Positions 1-7,946 of a stretch of 60,256 bases of DNA are shown one piece after another; position 1 is the first letter of the stretch, and each line of letters starts with the position of its first letter. Source of the DNA: Alphaproteobacteria bacterium (lineage in GTDB: Bacteria > Pseudomonadota > Alphaproteobacteria > M2410); assembly GCA_030614785.1 (NCBI GenBank), contig JAUWTJ010000015.1, positions 1-60,256 of the forward strand. The letters run 5' to 3'. The notes under the pieces are model-generated. The model saw nothing but the letters and a program-made list of their open reading frames with translations. It did not search any database and was not told the origin of the DNA. The position numbers and the translations under genes are program-made.

Positions 1-254
1 TCTCGCCCGTTTTCAGGATGATACGACGAGACCTTCGCGCGGCCGCTGACAATCAGGTAGAATCGTTTGTCAGCACCATCATGTGCGAGTGTTGTATCCC
101 GTTTATAGGTCCTGTCATAGTGAAAGAACTCAATGATGTCTTGTTGTACGTCATTGCTCAGTCCCGCAAAGAAAGGCGACTCCCGTAACGCCCTCAGACA
201 GTACTCATAGTTTGGGGACGAAGGTTTGATCGCATTTTTGGGTGATATATTCAC
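1..254 (-). CDS. Crp/Fnr-family regulator, N-terminal part, cut by window edge
   Basis: The frame runs from a GTG at 254, with GGGAG about 10 bases upstream, off the left edge (84 residues seen). After a short leader it shows the helical lead-in of a cyclic-nucleotide-binding domain (LRESPFFAGLSNDVQQDII) and then the strand FYLIVSGRAKVS, which matches the conserved start of the Crp/Fnr beta-roll. The DNA-binding half lies outside the window, so effector and target cannot be judged. It sits 35 bases downstream of the HlyD remnant on the same strand, which suggests a former operon. Confidence 0.75.
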   Translation of the reverse strand, partial: MNISPKNAIKPSSPNYEYCLRALRESPFFAGLSNDVQQDIIEFFHYDRTYKRDTTLAHDGADKRFYLIVSGRAKVSSYHPENGR

Positions 255-289
255 AAGTGTGAACTCCCTTTGGAAAGGCAATGATCTCC

Positions 290-694
290 TTACGCTACTC
301 TACCCTTCGTCCATCGCTTCTTTGGCTCGACTAAATTCCAAAAAGCCACCGCCTCGGCCTGAGCGACGCTCTCCCTTGCCCTGCGCACTTCGGCTTCGGC
401 TCGTTTAAGGCTTGCTTCAATTTCTGCGGTGTCCAGACGGGCGACAACGTGCCCCGCTTCGATGAAATCTCCTTCCTCCACAGCACCTTCAAGAATGCGG
501 CCAGGATATTTTGCCGCGATGTCGGTCTGTTCGGCTTCGATGCGCCCGTTAGCGACGGCTAAGCCTTCGAGGCGTGTGGCGCCACGCTGTGTGTACCAGA
601 CGGCAACAGTGACCAGGACGAGCGCAACAATTACGGCGGCTACGACATTATAGCGACGCAATAGCGACGCAATAGCGACGCAATAGCGACGCAT
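290..694 (-). pseudogene. HlyD-type membrane-fusion protein fragment, truncated and frameshifted
   Basis: The frame gives 134 residues: one N-terminal membrane helix (about 15-33), then the biotinyl-lipoyl-like segment of HlyD/EmrA adaptors (IEAEQTDIAAKYPGRI, EEGDFIEAGHVVARLD) and the start of the coiled-coil hairpin (EIEASLKRAEAEVRRARES). Family members are usually over 300 residues. Near a run of five T (minus strand, 340-344) the HlyD-like reading appears to move to the next frame (LEFSRAKEAMDEG), which then hits TAG. No downstream beta-barrel is present. The ATG at 694 follows AGGGA and lies at the edge of an 11-bp tandem repeat that forms the first coding bases. It was probably an efflux adaptor and is now decayed. 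Confidence 0.7.
650..693. repeat. Four perfect copies of an 11-bp tandem repeat
   Basis: Plus-strand unit ATAGCGACGCA is repeated four times without error. It covers the first codons of the HlyD fragment (start ATG at 694-692). Because 11 is not a multiple of three, gain or loss of one unit would change the frame after the start codon, the arrangement seen in phase-variable genes. Confidence 0.9.
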
Positions 695-881
695 CTTCTG
701 ATCCCTTTTTTAAACTTCCACCGACGAAGTGATCACCCACTGTTGCAATATATGGATTTTTCTTATCCCATCTACCAAGCACTATATCAGCATATACTGA
801 CAACGCAATCCGCCGTGCCATTCGATTGAGTTGATGTCGCATGAACGTTCCTGTCGCCGCCGAATTATTGAACTACAGGAG

Positions 882-920
882 ATCATCAAGTCCTGCCCTT
901 TCACAAATCATTGTGGTGAT
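882..920. repeat. Diverged 40-bp direct repeat, copy 1, with central palindrome
   Basis: This segment closely resembles 2103-2142, sharing AAGTCCTGC, TTTCACAAATC and TTGTG in the same order. It contains the palindrome CACAA-ATCA-TTGTG at 902-915. It lies between the minus-strand HlyD fragment and the plus-strand patatin gene, so it could be an operator for either. The shape (5-4-5 dyad) would suit a MarR- or Crp-class regulator, but no binding protein can be assigned. Confidence 0.6.
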
Positions 921-1043
921 ATGATTTGATCGCCATTCTCCTGAATCAAGTTTTTAGGAGGGACACGTGTCGAAGCGGTTTTCATGCGCTACAATATGCC
1001 TTAAAGACTTGATTGACACACGGAAGTACGAAAGACGACAGCA

Positions 1044-1970
1044 ATGACGGAAACTCGTATAGGTCTGGCACTGGGAAGCGGAGCCGCGCGCGGCTGGGCA
1101 CATATTGGAGTCATTCAAGCCCTCGCAGACTCAGGATTGGAACCCGACGTGGTTTGTGGAAGCTCAATCGGTGCATTCGTGGGCGGCGCCTATGCAGCCG
1201 GAGAGCTCGACAGGCTGGACGAATGGGCGCGCGCGATTACCTGGCGGGATATTGTTACTCTTCTGGATGTCAGCCTGTCCGGTGGTGGCTTGATTGAGGG
1301 CCGCCGCGTCATGGAGTTTTTACGTGAGCTGTGCTCCGATGCAACGATTGAGAGCCTCGACAGGCCATTCGCTGCGGTGGCAACCGACTGGAACTCCGGC
1401 CGGGAAATCTGGCTCCGAGAAGGCTCAATGGTAGAAGCGGTACGAGCTTCGGTCGCACTTCCGGGCATGCTAAGTCCGGTAAAACTAGGTGACAAGTGGC
1501 TCGTCGATGGCGGCCTCGTCAACCCCGTTCCGGTCTCGCTGTGCCGGGCGCTGGGCGCTGATATCGTCATTGCTGTCAATCTGAATGACGACCTTCTCCG
1601 CAAGCACACGACAAGAGAGCCGAGCGCCAAGCACAAGACAAGAGGGCAGTTGAAGTTCCTGGAGGAAAAGATAGAAGACCTTCCTGCGGCGGTCAGAAAC
1701 AGCACCCGCGCCGTCACCGAGCGATTGTTACGCTCAGAGCCGGAACATCCGGGATATTTCGAGATTGTGATGGGCTCAATTAGCATCATGCAGGATCACA
1801 TCACGCGGAGTCGGATGGCCGGAGAGCCCCCGGATGTCATGCTGAGCCCGCAATTGAACCAGATCGGCTTGCTCGAACTCAACCGCGCTCATGAAGCCAT
1901 CGAAGAAGGGCGAAGGTCCGTGCATCGAATGCTACCCGCCCTTACAGATACGATCACGGGTCTACAATGA
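1044..1970 (+). CDS. Patatin-like phospholipase, RssA type
   Basis: The 308-residue protein carries the full patatin signature. The glycine-rich oxyanion loop GLALGSGAARGWAHIGV is at the N-terminus, the nucleophile elbow GSSIG puts Ser41 as catalytic serine, and VDGGLVNPVPV supplies Asp155 of the Ser-Asp dyad. Family members are cytosolic lipid acyl hydrolases; the physiological substrate is not predictable. No signal peptide is seen. The ribosome site is weak. A second patatin of nearly the same length is encoded at 47542-48465. The gene is bracketed by the two diverged repeats at 882-920 and 2103-2142, hinting that it was acquired or duplicated as a unit. Confidence 0.92.
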   Translation: MTETRIGLALGSGAARGWAHIGVIQALADSGLEPDVVCGSSIGAFVGGAYAAGELDRLDEWARAITWRDIVTLLDVSLSGGGLIEGRRVMEFLRELCSDATIESLDRPFAAVATDWNSGREIWLREGSMVEAVRASVALPGMLSPVKLGDKWLVDGGLVNPVPVSLCRALGADIVIAVNLNDDLLRKHTTREPSAKHKTRGQLKFLEEKIEDLPAAVRNSTRAVTERLLRSEPEHPGYFEIVMGSISIMQDHITRSRMAGEPPDVMLSPQLNQIGLLELNRAHEAIEEGRRSVHRMLPALTDTITGLQ

Positions 1971-2102
1971 CGCCAAAGGCTCATCAGAATGCCTGTGCCT
2001 TCCTTTTATTCTATCCACGCACATTTCAAATCCCGCGAACTCGATCTCATACGATATTTTCAGATCGGGTTTGACGGCCCAGGCCGCGATCCATTCATAG
2101 CT

Positions 2103-2142
2103 ATGATGAAGTCCTGCACTTTTCACAAATCGTTGTGATGAT
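2103..2142. repeat. Diverged 40-bp direct repeat, copy 2, with central palindrome
   Basis: This is the second copy of the element at 882-920, here with a longer dyad, TCACAA-ATCG-TTGTGA (2123-2138). It lies between the convergent patatin and marR-type genes, where a promoter operator would not be expected, so it looks like a remnant of a duplicated upstream region. Confidence 0.6.
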
Positions 2143-2251
2143 GAATGGGATGCCCCCGGAAGATACATCTGAGAGGGAGCGCAGGTCTTCCGGGAGCGGG
2201 CCACACGATCTGAGGAGGTTACACCAGTCAAGTGTGGAGTTAAGGACGCGG

Positions 2252-2683
2252 TTACTGATTTGCCAATTCATCGGTTTGTCTGGATTGTTCGAGAAGGTTC
2301 GTGCGCGCACGACTGAGGGTGTCCACAAGTTGGTCAAATTCCTTTTCAGTAAGATGACAAAAGGCCGCACTGATCAGATCGTTAGATTTGTTCTGTAACC
2401 CCTGGATGTAAGGTGCGAATTTTTCGGTCAAATAGATTCGTTTGACACGGCGGTCTGACGGATCACTTTTGCGAAGAACCCAGCCACTCTCTTCCAGGCG
2501 GTCAATGGTTTTGCCCACAGTCGCCTTTTCCAGTTCCAGAATATCGGCCAACTCTGTCTGCGCAAGACCATCAGATCGCCAGAGATGAGCCAGCAAAAAC
2601 CATTGCGAGCGGGTGAGGCCCAATCCTTTGATGCGTCGGTCAAACACAACTCTCATGAGGCGTGCAAGGTCACTCAGGATGAA
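2252..2683 (-). pseudogene. MarR-family regulator, 5' end removed by IS element
   Basis: The frame encodes a MarR winged helix: LGLTRSQWFLLAHL, LAQTELADILELEKATVGK (recognition region), and DRRVKRIYLTEK (wing). Homology extends upstream of the first ATG (2656): the codons before it read FILSDLARLM, the dimerisation helix that normally opens MarR proteins, and continue exactly to the IS boundary at 2683. In the IS the frame meets TAG, so the native start is gone. Restart at ATG 2656 would give 134 residues lacking part of helix 1. It is therefore probably inactive or hypomorphic. Confidence 0.8.
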
Positions 2684-3625
2684 CCTGTGGCGTGCGAATT
2701 GCTATTTTTCACACAAATGTGAGAGATTTCCCAGTCTTGTCATGCGCTATCATTTGACTACGATCACCGGCCATGCGTGATCTTGCCATCCTTTTCATCC
2801 ACCTTCTCGTAACGACTGCCCGCCTGTTCGGCCCTGGCGGCGGCCGTTCTGTCGTCGCTGAATCTCTGCCCGTGAAATATCAGCTTCTTGTTCTCAATCG
2901 CTCGCGGGCGCGAGCACCGAGCCTTCGACCAATGGACCGGGTTATTGTCGGGCTGTGTGCAATCCTGATGCGCCCTGCCCGCCTGTTGCGATCGGTCATT
3001 ATCCTGAAGCCATCCACGGTCCTCAGCTTCCATCGCGCACTGGTCGAACGGAAATACCGCCTGCTCTTCACCGCCAAAACGCATGGCAAGCCAGGCCCCA
3101 AATCACACTGGGTGATGGTTGTCATGGATCAGTTTACGCGCCGCATCATTGGCTTCGCCGTTCATAAGGGAGCGCCAGATGGGCCCGGTGTATGTCGTAT
3201 GTTCAACTGTATCATCAGTGGATCCGGGAGCCCACTATACTTGAGCTGCGACAATGACCCGCTCTTTCGTTACCGACAATGGGAAGCGAACCTCCGGATA
3301 CTCGAAGTGACAGAAGTGAAGACAGTCCCTTACGTTCCTCTGTCACACCCTTTTGTGGAACGACTGATTGGCACGATACGGAGAGAATATCTGGACAAGG
3401 TTCCTTTCTGGAGTGCCCGGGACCTGGAGAGAAAATTACTGCTCTATAAGGAATATTATAACAGAAGTCGTCCTCATCAGGGACGCAATGGCGCTTTACC
3501 CGACTCAGGCTGCAATAAAACGGATCGGAAGAACGCTCGTCTGGACGCCTTTCGGTGGAAGGCTCATTGTCACGGCCTTTATCAACTGCCTGAAGCCACT
3601 TGAGTAGCAATTCGCACCCCACAGG
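2684..3625 (+). mobile_element. IS element with 21-bp terminal inverted repeats (about 0.94 kb)
   Basis: The ends are 2684-2704 and 3605-3625, inverted copies differing at one position, each reading CCTGTGG(C/G)GTGCGAATTGC inward. The element encloses one integrase-core transposase frame. Just inside the left end is a dyad TCACA-CAAA-TGTGA (2709-2722) upstream of the transposase start. The flanks are a truncated MarR gene and a truncated PEP-CTERM gene, and no target-site duplication is visible. Confidence 0.8.
2773..3603 (+). CDS. Integrase-core (rve) transposase with internal deletion
   Basis: The 276-residue protein begins with the N-terminal region of a widespread IS481/IS3-like integrase family (FHRALVERKYRLLF) and ends with its catalytic core (HWVMVVMDQFTRRIIGF, SCDNDPLFRYRQW, PFVERLIGTIRREYLD, YYNRSRPHQG). 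Relatives I recall are about 360 residues. Here the text jumps in frame from THGKPGPKS directly to HWVMVV, losing about 85-100 residues that normally hold the helix-turn-helix linker and the first catalytic Asp. The second Asp and the Glu are visible. The enzyme is probably inactive unless complemented in trans. Family naming is from memory. Confidence 0.75.
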   Translation: MRDLAILFIHLLVTTARLFGPGGGRSVVAESLPVKYQLLVLNRSRARAPSLRPMDRVIVGLCAILMRPARLLRSVIILKPSTVLSFHRALVERKYRLLFTAKTHGKPGPKSHWVMVVMDQFTRRIIGFAVHKGAPDGPGVCRMFNCIISGSGSPLYLSCDNDPLFRYRQWEANLRILEVTEVKTVPYVPLSHPFVERLIGTIRREYLDKVPFWSARDLERKLLLYKEYYNRSRPHQGRNGALPDSGCNKTDRKNARLDAFRWKAHCHGLYQLPEAT

Positions 3626-3959
3626 AGGCGGACCGAGAGATTCTGCAACATTTGAGGCGTGGGGTCCCGATAAGGCTTTTGTCATCGCAATGGGGTTATT
3701 TGGGCACGTGGACGTCTGGGATTCAGACGCACTTCCCACGGGCATCAATGTCAATGACTTCTTAGCGAAAATGTACATCACGATCTTTGAAAGCGGATCC
3801 TCCTTTTCTGGTCCGTTGACGGAAATGCACCGTGTCGATGAACCGTATGTGTTGCCATCCGTATTGGCGGGCCTTTTATTGCTTGCGCTGTTTGGTGCTC
3901 GTAGACGCCGGGTACTCGGCTCGCAAGCGTCTACCCCAATCTCCTATGGGTATCCTTAG
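3626..3959 (+). pseudogene. PEP-CTERM-like protein, C-terminal fragment
   Basis: The open frame enters from the IS right end and closes with a tripartite sorting tail: EPYVLPS, then a hydrophobic helix (VLAGLLLLALFG), then ARRRR. This matches exosortase (PEP-CTERM/VPLPA-type) substrates, although the exact VPEP signature is replaced by DEPYVLP. The preceding residues (FGHVDVWDSD) look like the end of a secreted beta-rich domain. Signal peptide and start codon are missing, cut off by the IS junction at 3625. An intact PEP-CTERM gene lies at 58821-59426. Confidence 0.65.
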
Positions 3960-4444
3960 CCACCACAGAGGAAACCCAGATGAAAGGAGTGACTCAGGTC
4001 CGCTTTGCGTCAATCTCGGTCATTCCTGTGTGTGGTGAAAGTAGTCCGTAGTCGGGTGTCAAGCAGACATGCTGAGCATCAGGTCTGCTTTTGCCTCGAT
4101 AACGGACGTGATGGTGGTTCGCCAAGATAGACCGGGATTAGCCAAAAACGGACGCTTGTCCCCCATGTGAAGCCAACGCCGACCTGACAGCATGATCGCA
4201 ACCTGGGTTATATCGCATGCGACCAACTGCCACCTGTGAGAAGCGCGATAGTCTGGTAAAGTTGTTGCGCTGGTTTTGTTTCGTCTATTAGGGCGATGCA
4301 ATTCTCAGGGGTGGTTTACGTCTTGCCTAATTTCACCGGATTTGGTGTTCAATACAAGGCAAACGCGTCCCCTGCAATTGTCCTAGTATCCTCTGAGTCC
4401 GTCATTTGCCGGAAGCAATAGCATTCAGATGAAGGGATCGTCCC
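3960..4444. other. Gene-poor gap between PEP-CTERM fragment and ybjN-type gene
   Basis: I see no convincing gene. The only sizeable minus-strand frame (4059-4301) has no family resemblance and no ribosome site. The stretch holds one terminator-like hairpin (4062-4092), and its last 100 bases must contain the promoter of the YbjN gene. Confidence 0.5.
4062..4092 (+). terminator. Possible rho-independent terminator
   Basis: The stem AGCAGAC/GTCTGCT encloses a second small stem ATGC/GCAT and is followed by TTTT. It lies about 100 bases after the PEP-CTERM fragment and could be its original terminator. Confidence 0.45.
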
Positions 4445-4948
4445 ATGACTTCGGTTGAAATTGAAAGGTTTTTTGCTCCCCATAACCCTGTCGATACCTT
4501 CGAGGAGGCAGTCGAAGCCTTCGATTGGCTATATAGCCGTACGTACAATGACGAATTGACAATCACTGTCTGTGGTAACTGGTGTGATTATCACGTCTCA
4601 GTGACTTGGCATGAGGACGTCGAGGCGGTTCGCATATCGACATTACTGGATATGAAGGTCTCGGAACGGAAAGCTCATGAAGTCCATTCTCTTCTTGCCC
4701 ATATCAACGAGCAGCTGTGGACCGGTCACTTTGATCATCGGTCAGATGAAAGTACCGTAGTGTTCCGCATCGGCCTGCCGCTCAACAACGTCGGTAAGGT
4801 GACCCGCGAGCAATGCGAAACATTGTTGCAGGCTGTTGTTGAGTCGTGTGAGCGCTATTATCCCGCGTTCCAGTTCGTATTGTGGGCGGGCAAGACGGCC
4901 AGGGAAGCAATTGACGCTACCATGTTCGAGACGCATGGCACGGCCTGA
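4445..4948 (+). CDS. YbjN domain-containing protein
   Basis: The 167-residue protein has the YbjN/type III chaperone-like fold pattern: DTFEEAVEAFDWLYSRTYNDELTITVCGNWCDYHVSVTW is split by beta strands, followed by HEVHSLLAHINEQLWTGHF, where family members carry an acidic/aromatic helix, and VVFRIGLPL before the C-terminal helices. GAAGGGA lies about 7 bases before the ATG. YbjN proteins are cytosolic and linked to stress and motility regulation in enterobacteria; the precise role here is unknown. It is followed by a small heat-shock gene, so a stress-response grouping is plausible. Confidence 0.82.
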   Translation: MTSVEIERFFAPHNPVDTFEEAVEAFDWLYSRTYNDELTITVCGNWCDYHVSVTWHEDVEAVRISTLLDMKVSERKAHEVHSLLAHINEQLWTGHFDHRSDESTVVFRIGLPLNNVGKVTREQCETLLQAVVESCERYYPAFQFVLWAGKTAREAIDATMFETHGTA

Positions 4949-5144
4949 TTGCGCCTTAAGGCGTATGCCTGTTGGCTTTGTGAAGAGGCTTTTGGTGGAA
5001 CAGCGAAAGTCGCCAAGGTACGCGGAATGAAATATAAAGGGCAAATGAGGACCAGGAAAGCCCCACGCCTGATGTGAAATGGCGAGCCGTAAGTGTTTTG
5101 AAGGAGTTGTTTGTTTTTGTTGATCTAACCAAGGAGGCAGAAAG

Positions 5145-5642
5145 ATGGCTGGAAAAACCGGGAAGATAGTCACAGAGAAGAAAGGATCGGAAGGCAGGTT
5201 GCGGCACCCTTTGGCGGAACTTCACAGGGAAGTCAATCGGCTCTTTGAGGATTACTCACTTGGCCTACCGAATCTTGAGTTCGAACCTTTCCGGTGGATG
5301 AAGTCGGAAGACCTGCCGGCGATAGACTTTGCTGAACAAGAGAATGAATATGTACTCACGGCGGAACTTCCGGGCCTGCAGGAAAGCGATTTTGACATCA
5401 CGCTCTCGAATCATGCGTTGACGCTCAAGGGCGAAAAGACGGAAGAAATAGAAGAAAAAGAGAAGGGCTACTATCTGAGTGAACGCCACTATGGAAGTTT
5501 CGAAAGAACTATTCAGCTTCCTGAATATGCCGATACATCCGGCATTGATGCGTCGTTCAAGGATGGTGTTCTCAGAATTCTAATACCGAAGTCCGAGGAG
5601 ACAAAAACGGCGGAACAGAAGATCCCGGTGAAATCTGCCTGA
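5145..5642 (+). CDS. Small heat-shock protein, Hsp20/alpha-crystallin family
   Basis: A strong AAGGAGG precedes the ATG. The 165 residues comprise a short N-terminal arm and an alpha-crystallin domain (about 52-150) with the typical ENEYVLTAELPGLQESDFDI, LTLKGEKTEE and SFERTIQLPE strands and the closing GVLRILIPK. It is an ATP-independent holdase that binds unfolding proteins in the cytosol. No recognisable heat-shock promoter was identified in the 196 bases upstream. Hsp20 next to Crp/Fnr-type regulators often occurs in transferred stress islands; that is inference here. Confidence 0.95.
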   Translation: MAGKTGKIVTEKKGSEGRLRHPLAELHREVNRLFEDYSLGLPNLEFEPFRWMKSEDLPAIDFAEQENEYVLTAELPGLQESDFDITLSNHALTLKGEKTEEIEEKEKGYYLSERHYGSFERTIQLPEYADTSGIDASFKDGVLRILIPKSEETKTAEQKIPVKSA

Positions 5643-5859
5643 CCTTTGACAGGCGGGCCTGTGGACCAGGATGGGTATGGTGCTTTCGCTACCGGACTGA
5701 TTGCAGCGACGCGCACCGAAATGATTGGCAGATCAGAAGTGTCGGGGAAGTCTGCCTGTCAAATGGCAGGTCATCAGCTTCCGTATGCATCATGGGGTTC
5801 CCCATCCAGACTGCCTGGTCGATTTTCTGCCCGGCAATTAACCGTTGGAGCATCATATC

Positions 5860-6696
5860 GTGAATATCTTACCAAATCGGCCACTTGAAAAAGGTACGAA
5901 TGCAGACGCCTTTGAACATGGCTGTGCGCCTGGCCCGTCGCAGGATGGAAGCAAGAGCCACCCGGGACCACATCCTGCGCGAATGGCGAAAAAGTGTGCT
6001 TCCAAGCATGTTCTAATCAACGAAGGCGATGATGCACACACGGTCTATGAGGTTATAGATGGTACAGTGATGCTCTATACTATTTCGGAGGACGGTCGCC
6101 GAACTGTTATCGGGTTCATGCAAAAAGGCGACTACTTCGGATTTGTCATGCGTGACGTTCATTCGTATTTTGCGCAGACTGTAGGCGAGTGTGTTGTTCG
6201 ATCAATACCACGTGCGAAATTATGGACTGAGATTCGAGAGCATCACAGGGCTGCTGAAAAGTTTCTGGCCCTGGAGAGCAATGCGCTGGAGAGTGCGCGC
6301 AAACACATGGTCCTGTTGACCTGCAAAACACCGACTGAACGCGTTGCGGTGTTTCTTCTGGAAATGGCGCGTCGCCAGGGGGTTGAAAGAAGGGATACCC
6401 TCCGGGTTCGCCTGCCGATGACAAGAGCAGATATCGGAGATTATCTTGGACTTGTTGTCGAGACAGTTTGTCGCTGCCTCACGCACTTGAAAGTCAGAGG
6501 CGTGATTGGCATCGGCAAGAAGGGGCAGATTGACATTCTGAAGGCTGCGACGCTCCGGCGTTATGCGTTGGGCGAGGAGGAAAGCGGTTTTTCCGATGAA
6601 TTCGTCCGCGAGGCGGACATAGATGCAAACAATGCATCTTTCGACACCTGGACCGATTTGGTGGAAGGCTTAAGGTCAGGTTTTGTTGCGTATTAG
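5860..6696 (+). CDS. Crp/Fnr-family (FixK-like) transcriptional regulator
   Basis: I chose the GTG at 5860 because TTGGAG lies 10 bases upstream; an in-frame TTG at 5845 is possible. The 278 residues hold a cyclic-nucleotide-binding-like beta-roll (HVLINEGDDAHTVYEVIDGTV, MQKGDYFGF), a dimer helix, and a Crp/Fnr helix-turn-helix (MTRADIGDYLGLVVETVCR). The E-T-V-C-R recognition helix resembles the Fnr/FixK type, but the N-terminal four-cysteine oxygen-sensing cluster is absent, so FixK-like control is the better guess. A roughly 45-residue acidic tail follows the winged helix. Confidence 0.85.
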   Translation: MNILPNRPLEKGTNADAFEHGCAPGPSQDGSKSHPGPHPARMAKKCASKHVLINEGDDAHTVYEVIDGTVMLYTISEDGRRTVIGFMQKGDYFGFVMRDVHSYFAQTVGECVVRSIPRAKLWTEIREHHRAAEKFLALESNALESARKHMVLLTCKTPTERVAVFLLEMARRQGVERRDTLRVRLPMTRADIGDYLGLVVETVCRCLTHLKVRGVIGIGKKGQIDILKAATLRRYALGEEESGFSDEFVREADIDANNASFDTWTDLVEGLRSGFVAY

Positions 6697-6782
6697 TCCG
6701 ATGGCCTCCGACTCTTGAAAGTCAATAACAAGCAGGCCCCCGCCAACCATCCGCTCTTTCAGAGGTCGTCCTTTGGTGTTGG

Positions 6783-6856
6783 ATGTCCGTTGTGGGTCAC
6801 GAGCGGACGAACCGCCTCCCCTGCCTTGATGTCCGGTCTGGGGCGGAAAGCGGACT
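6783..6856. repeat. Two tandem small intergenic dyads (GTCCG...CGGAC)
   Basis: At 6785-6808 and 6831-6855 the sequence shows the same layout: ATGTCCG, a G-rich spacer (GGGTC or GGGGC), then GCGGAC. It resembles short palindromic intergenic repeats found in many alphaproteobacterial genomes. The short frames crossing it look like translated repeat rather than genes. Confidence 0.4.
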
Positions 6857-7435
6857 TCCAGTTCCATCAATTTCCATACCGCATATTGTGCGCCAAATAC
6901 TCAATATGGAATATGAAGTCGACCACGATCTAAAAGTTGAGCTAGCGAACTGTCCCGCCCAAAAACCAGATTCTACAATAATGATGATGCAGTCCTCCCA
7001 CTTTAGGGATGTAATCGATTGCGCCATGCATCTGAATCGGGCGACCTTTGAGAGCATCCTTAATCAAGGGAAAATGCCCGCGAGATTGCTCATAATCCGA
7101 CAAAGATATGCCTGACTGAAGATGATACCGGAAGCAGCATGAATTATAATTCGCATCCAACAGGCTTTTGCCCGCGACATGGTCTTGAACGGTGATATCA
7201 CCGAACTGCCCATCAATGGCACCAACTACATTGGGTGGGGGGTGCTGAAGTTGGCAAGGCCGAAAGAAAGCACAAAATGGCATGCTATGAGACTGAACAG
7301 GCTTATGAGCTGGCAGAAGGTCCTCAATATTGAATGGGATGAGGAGACAGGGCAAGTCGATCTCGTATCATTTAAACGGGGGGAATGGGAGAACTTCCTC
7401 CGCAACTACCCGACGTGATGACGGTAGAACGAGTG
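6857..7435. other. Non-coding or decayed stretch
   Basis: This holds a 137-residue minus-strand frame (6942-7355) and short plus-strand frames (6783-7115, 7179-7418). Both strands look weakly protein-like but none has a good start or a recognisable domain. It may be a decayed mobile-element remnant; I cannot name it. Confidence 0.35.
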
Positions 7436-7765
7436 TCAGGCCGAATTGGGGTTGATCTCATGATCGGCAAGCCTCCGTGCGTCGTTGAGAACTGCGCAAA
7501 ACATGACAGCCTCAAATGTGTCCTGGACTGATCCATCGGTGCTGAAGCCCAGGAGCTCACTCACGAGGTCTAGCTTGATGAGAAGCTCTTCGACGGTTTC
7601 CGCTGGCCTTGCGGCAATCTTAAGGTTGAGCGTGTCAACTTTGGTCAAAGCCTTCTGTATTTCGTGTGCAGCGAGGCATGTGGATCCATACTGAAGTTGG
7701 GCTGACAGCCAACGCCTCTCAAAGTCGAGTTGGCTGAGAGTCTTCGTGGTCTTCTTCTTGATCAT
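7436..7765 (-). CDS. Hypothetical protein (109 aa)
   Basis: I do not recognise a family. The protein is helical throughout, with a basic start (MIKKKTTKTLSQLDFERRW) and no membrane segment. A ribosome site GAGAGG lies 8 bases before the ATG, which supports a real gene. It is divergent from the DUF2924/recombinase pair across a 181-base gap holding inverted repeats, so it may be an accessory or regulatory protein of that module. Confidence 0.55.
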   Translation of the reverse strand: MIKKKTTKTLSQLDFERRWLSAQLQYGSTCLAAHEIQKALTKVDTLNLKIAARPAETVEELLIKLDLVSELLGFSTDGSVQDTFEAVMFCAVLNDARRLADHEINPNSA

Positions 7766-7801
7766 ATTTGCGGCCTCTCTGTGGTGGAGCTCACGCTAAC
7801 T

Positions 7802-7907
7802 AACCGCTCTCTCACCGACGAAAGTCAAATGGAAAGTTCGGCATACCATGAACTTTACTCCGGCTAGAGAGCACTTTTGACTGGACTGTGCGGCGCAAGA
7901 GAGCGGT
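7802..7907. repeat. Left repeat pair flanking the DUF2924/recombinase module
   Basis: AACCGCTCTCT at 7802-7812 and CGCAAGAGAGC at 7894-7904 are inverted relatives of each other. Both recur as exact 11-base copies downstream of the recombinase (10138-10148 and 10096-10106). They lie in the divergent promoter gap. Confidence 0.6.
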
Positions 7908-7946
7908 AGTGGCACTGGACTAGTTAGACAAGATGGAGTCGAAAAA

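Noticed and set aside
648-842. 64-residue minus-strand frame overlapping the 11-bp repeat
   Set aside because: Composition is repeat-driven at its end, no family resemblance, and its start has no ribosome site.
4059-4301. 80-residue minus-strand frame
   Set aside because: No homology, no ribosome site, and it covers a terminator-like hairpin.
6783-7418. Short frames in both directions
   Set aside because: They cross small repeats, show no good starts and no domain; kept only as an unassigned stretch.
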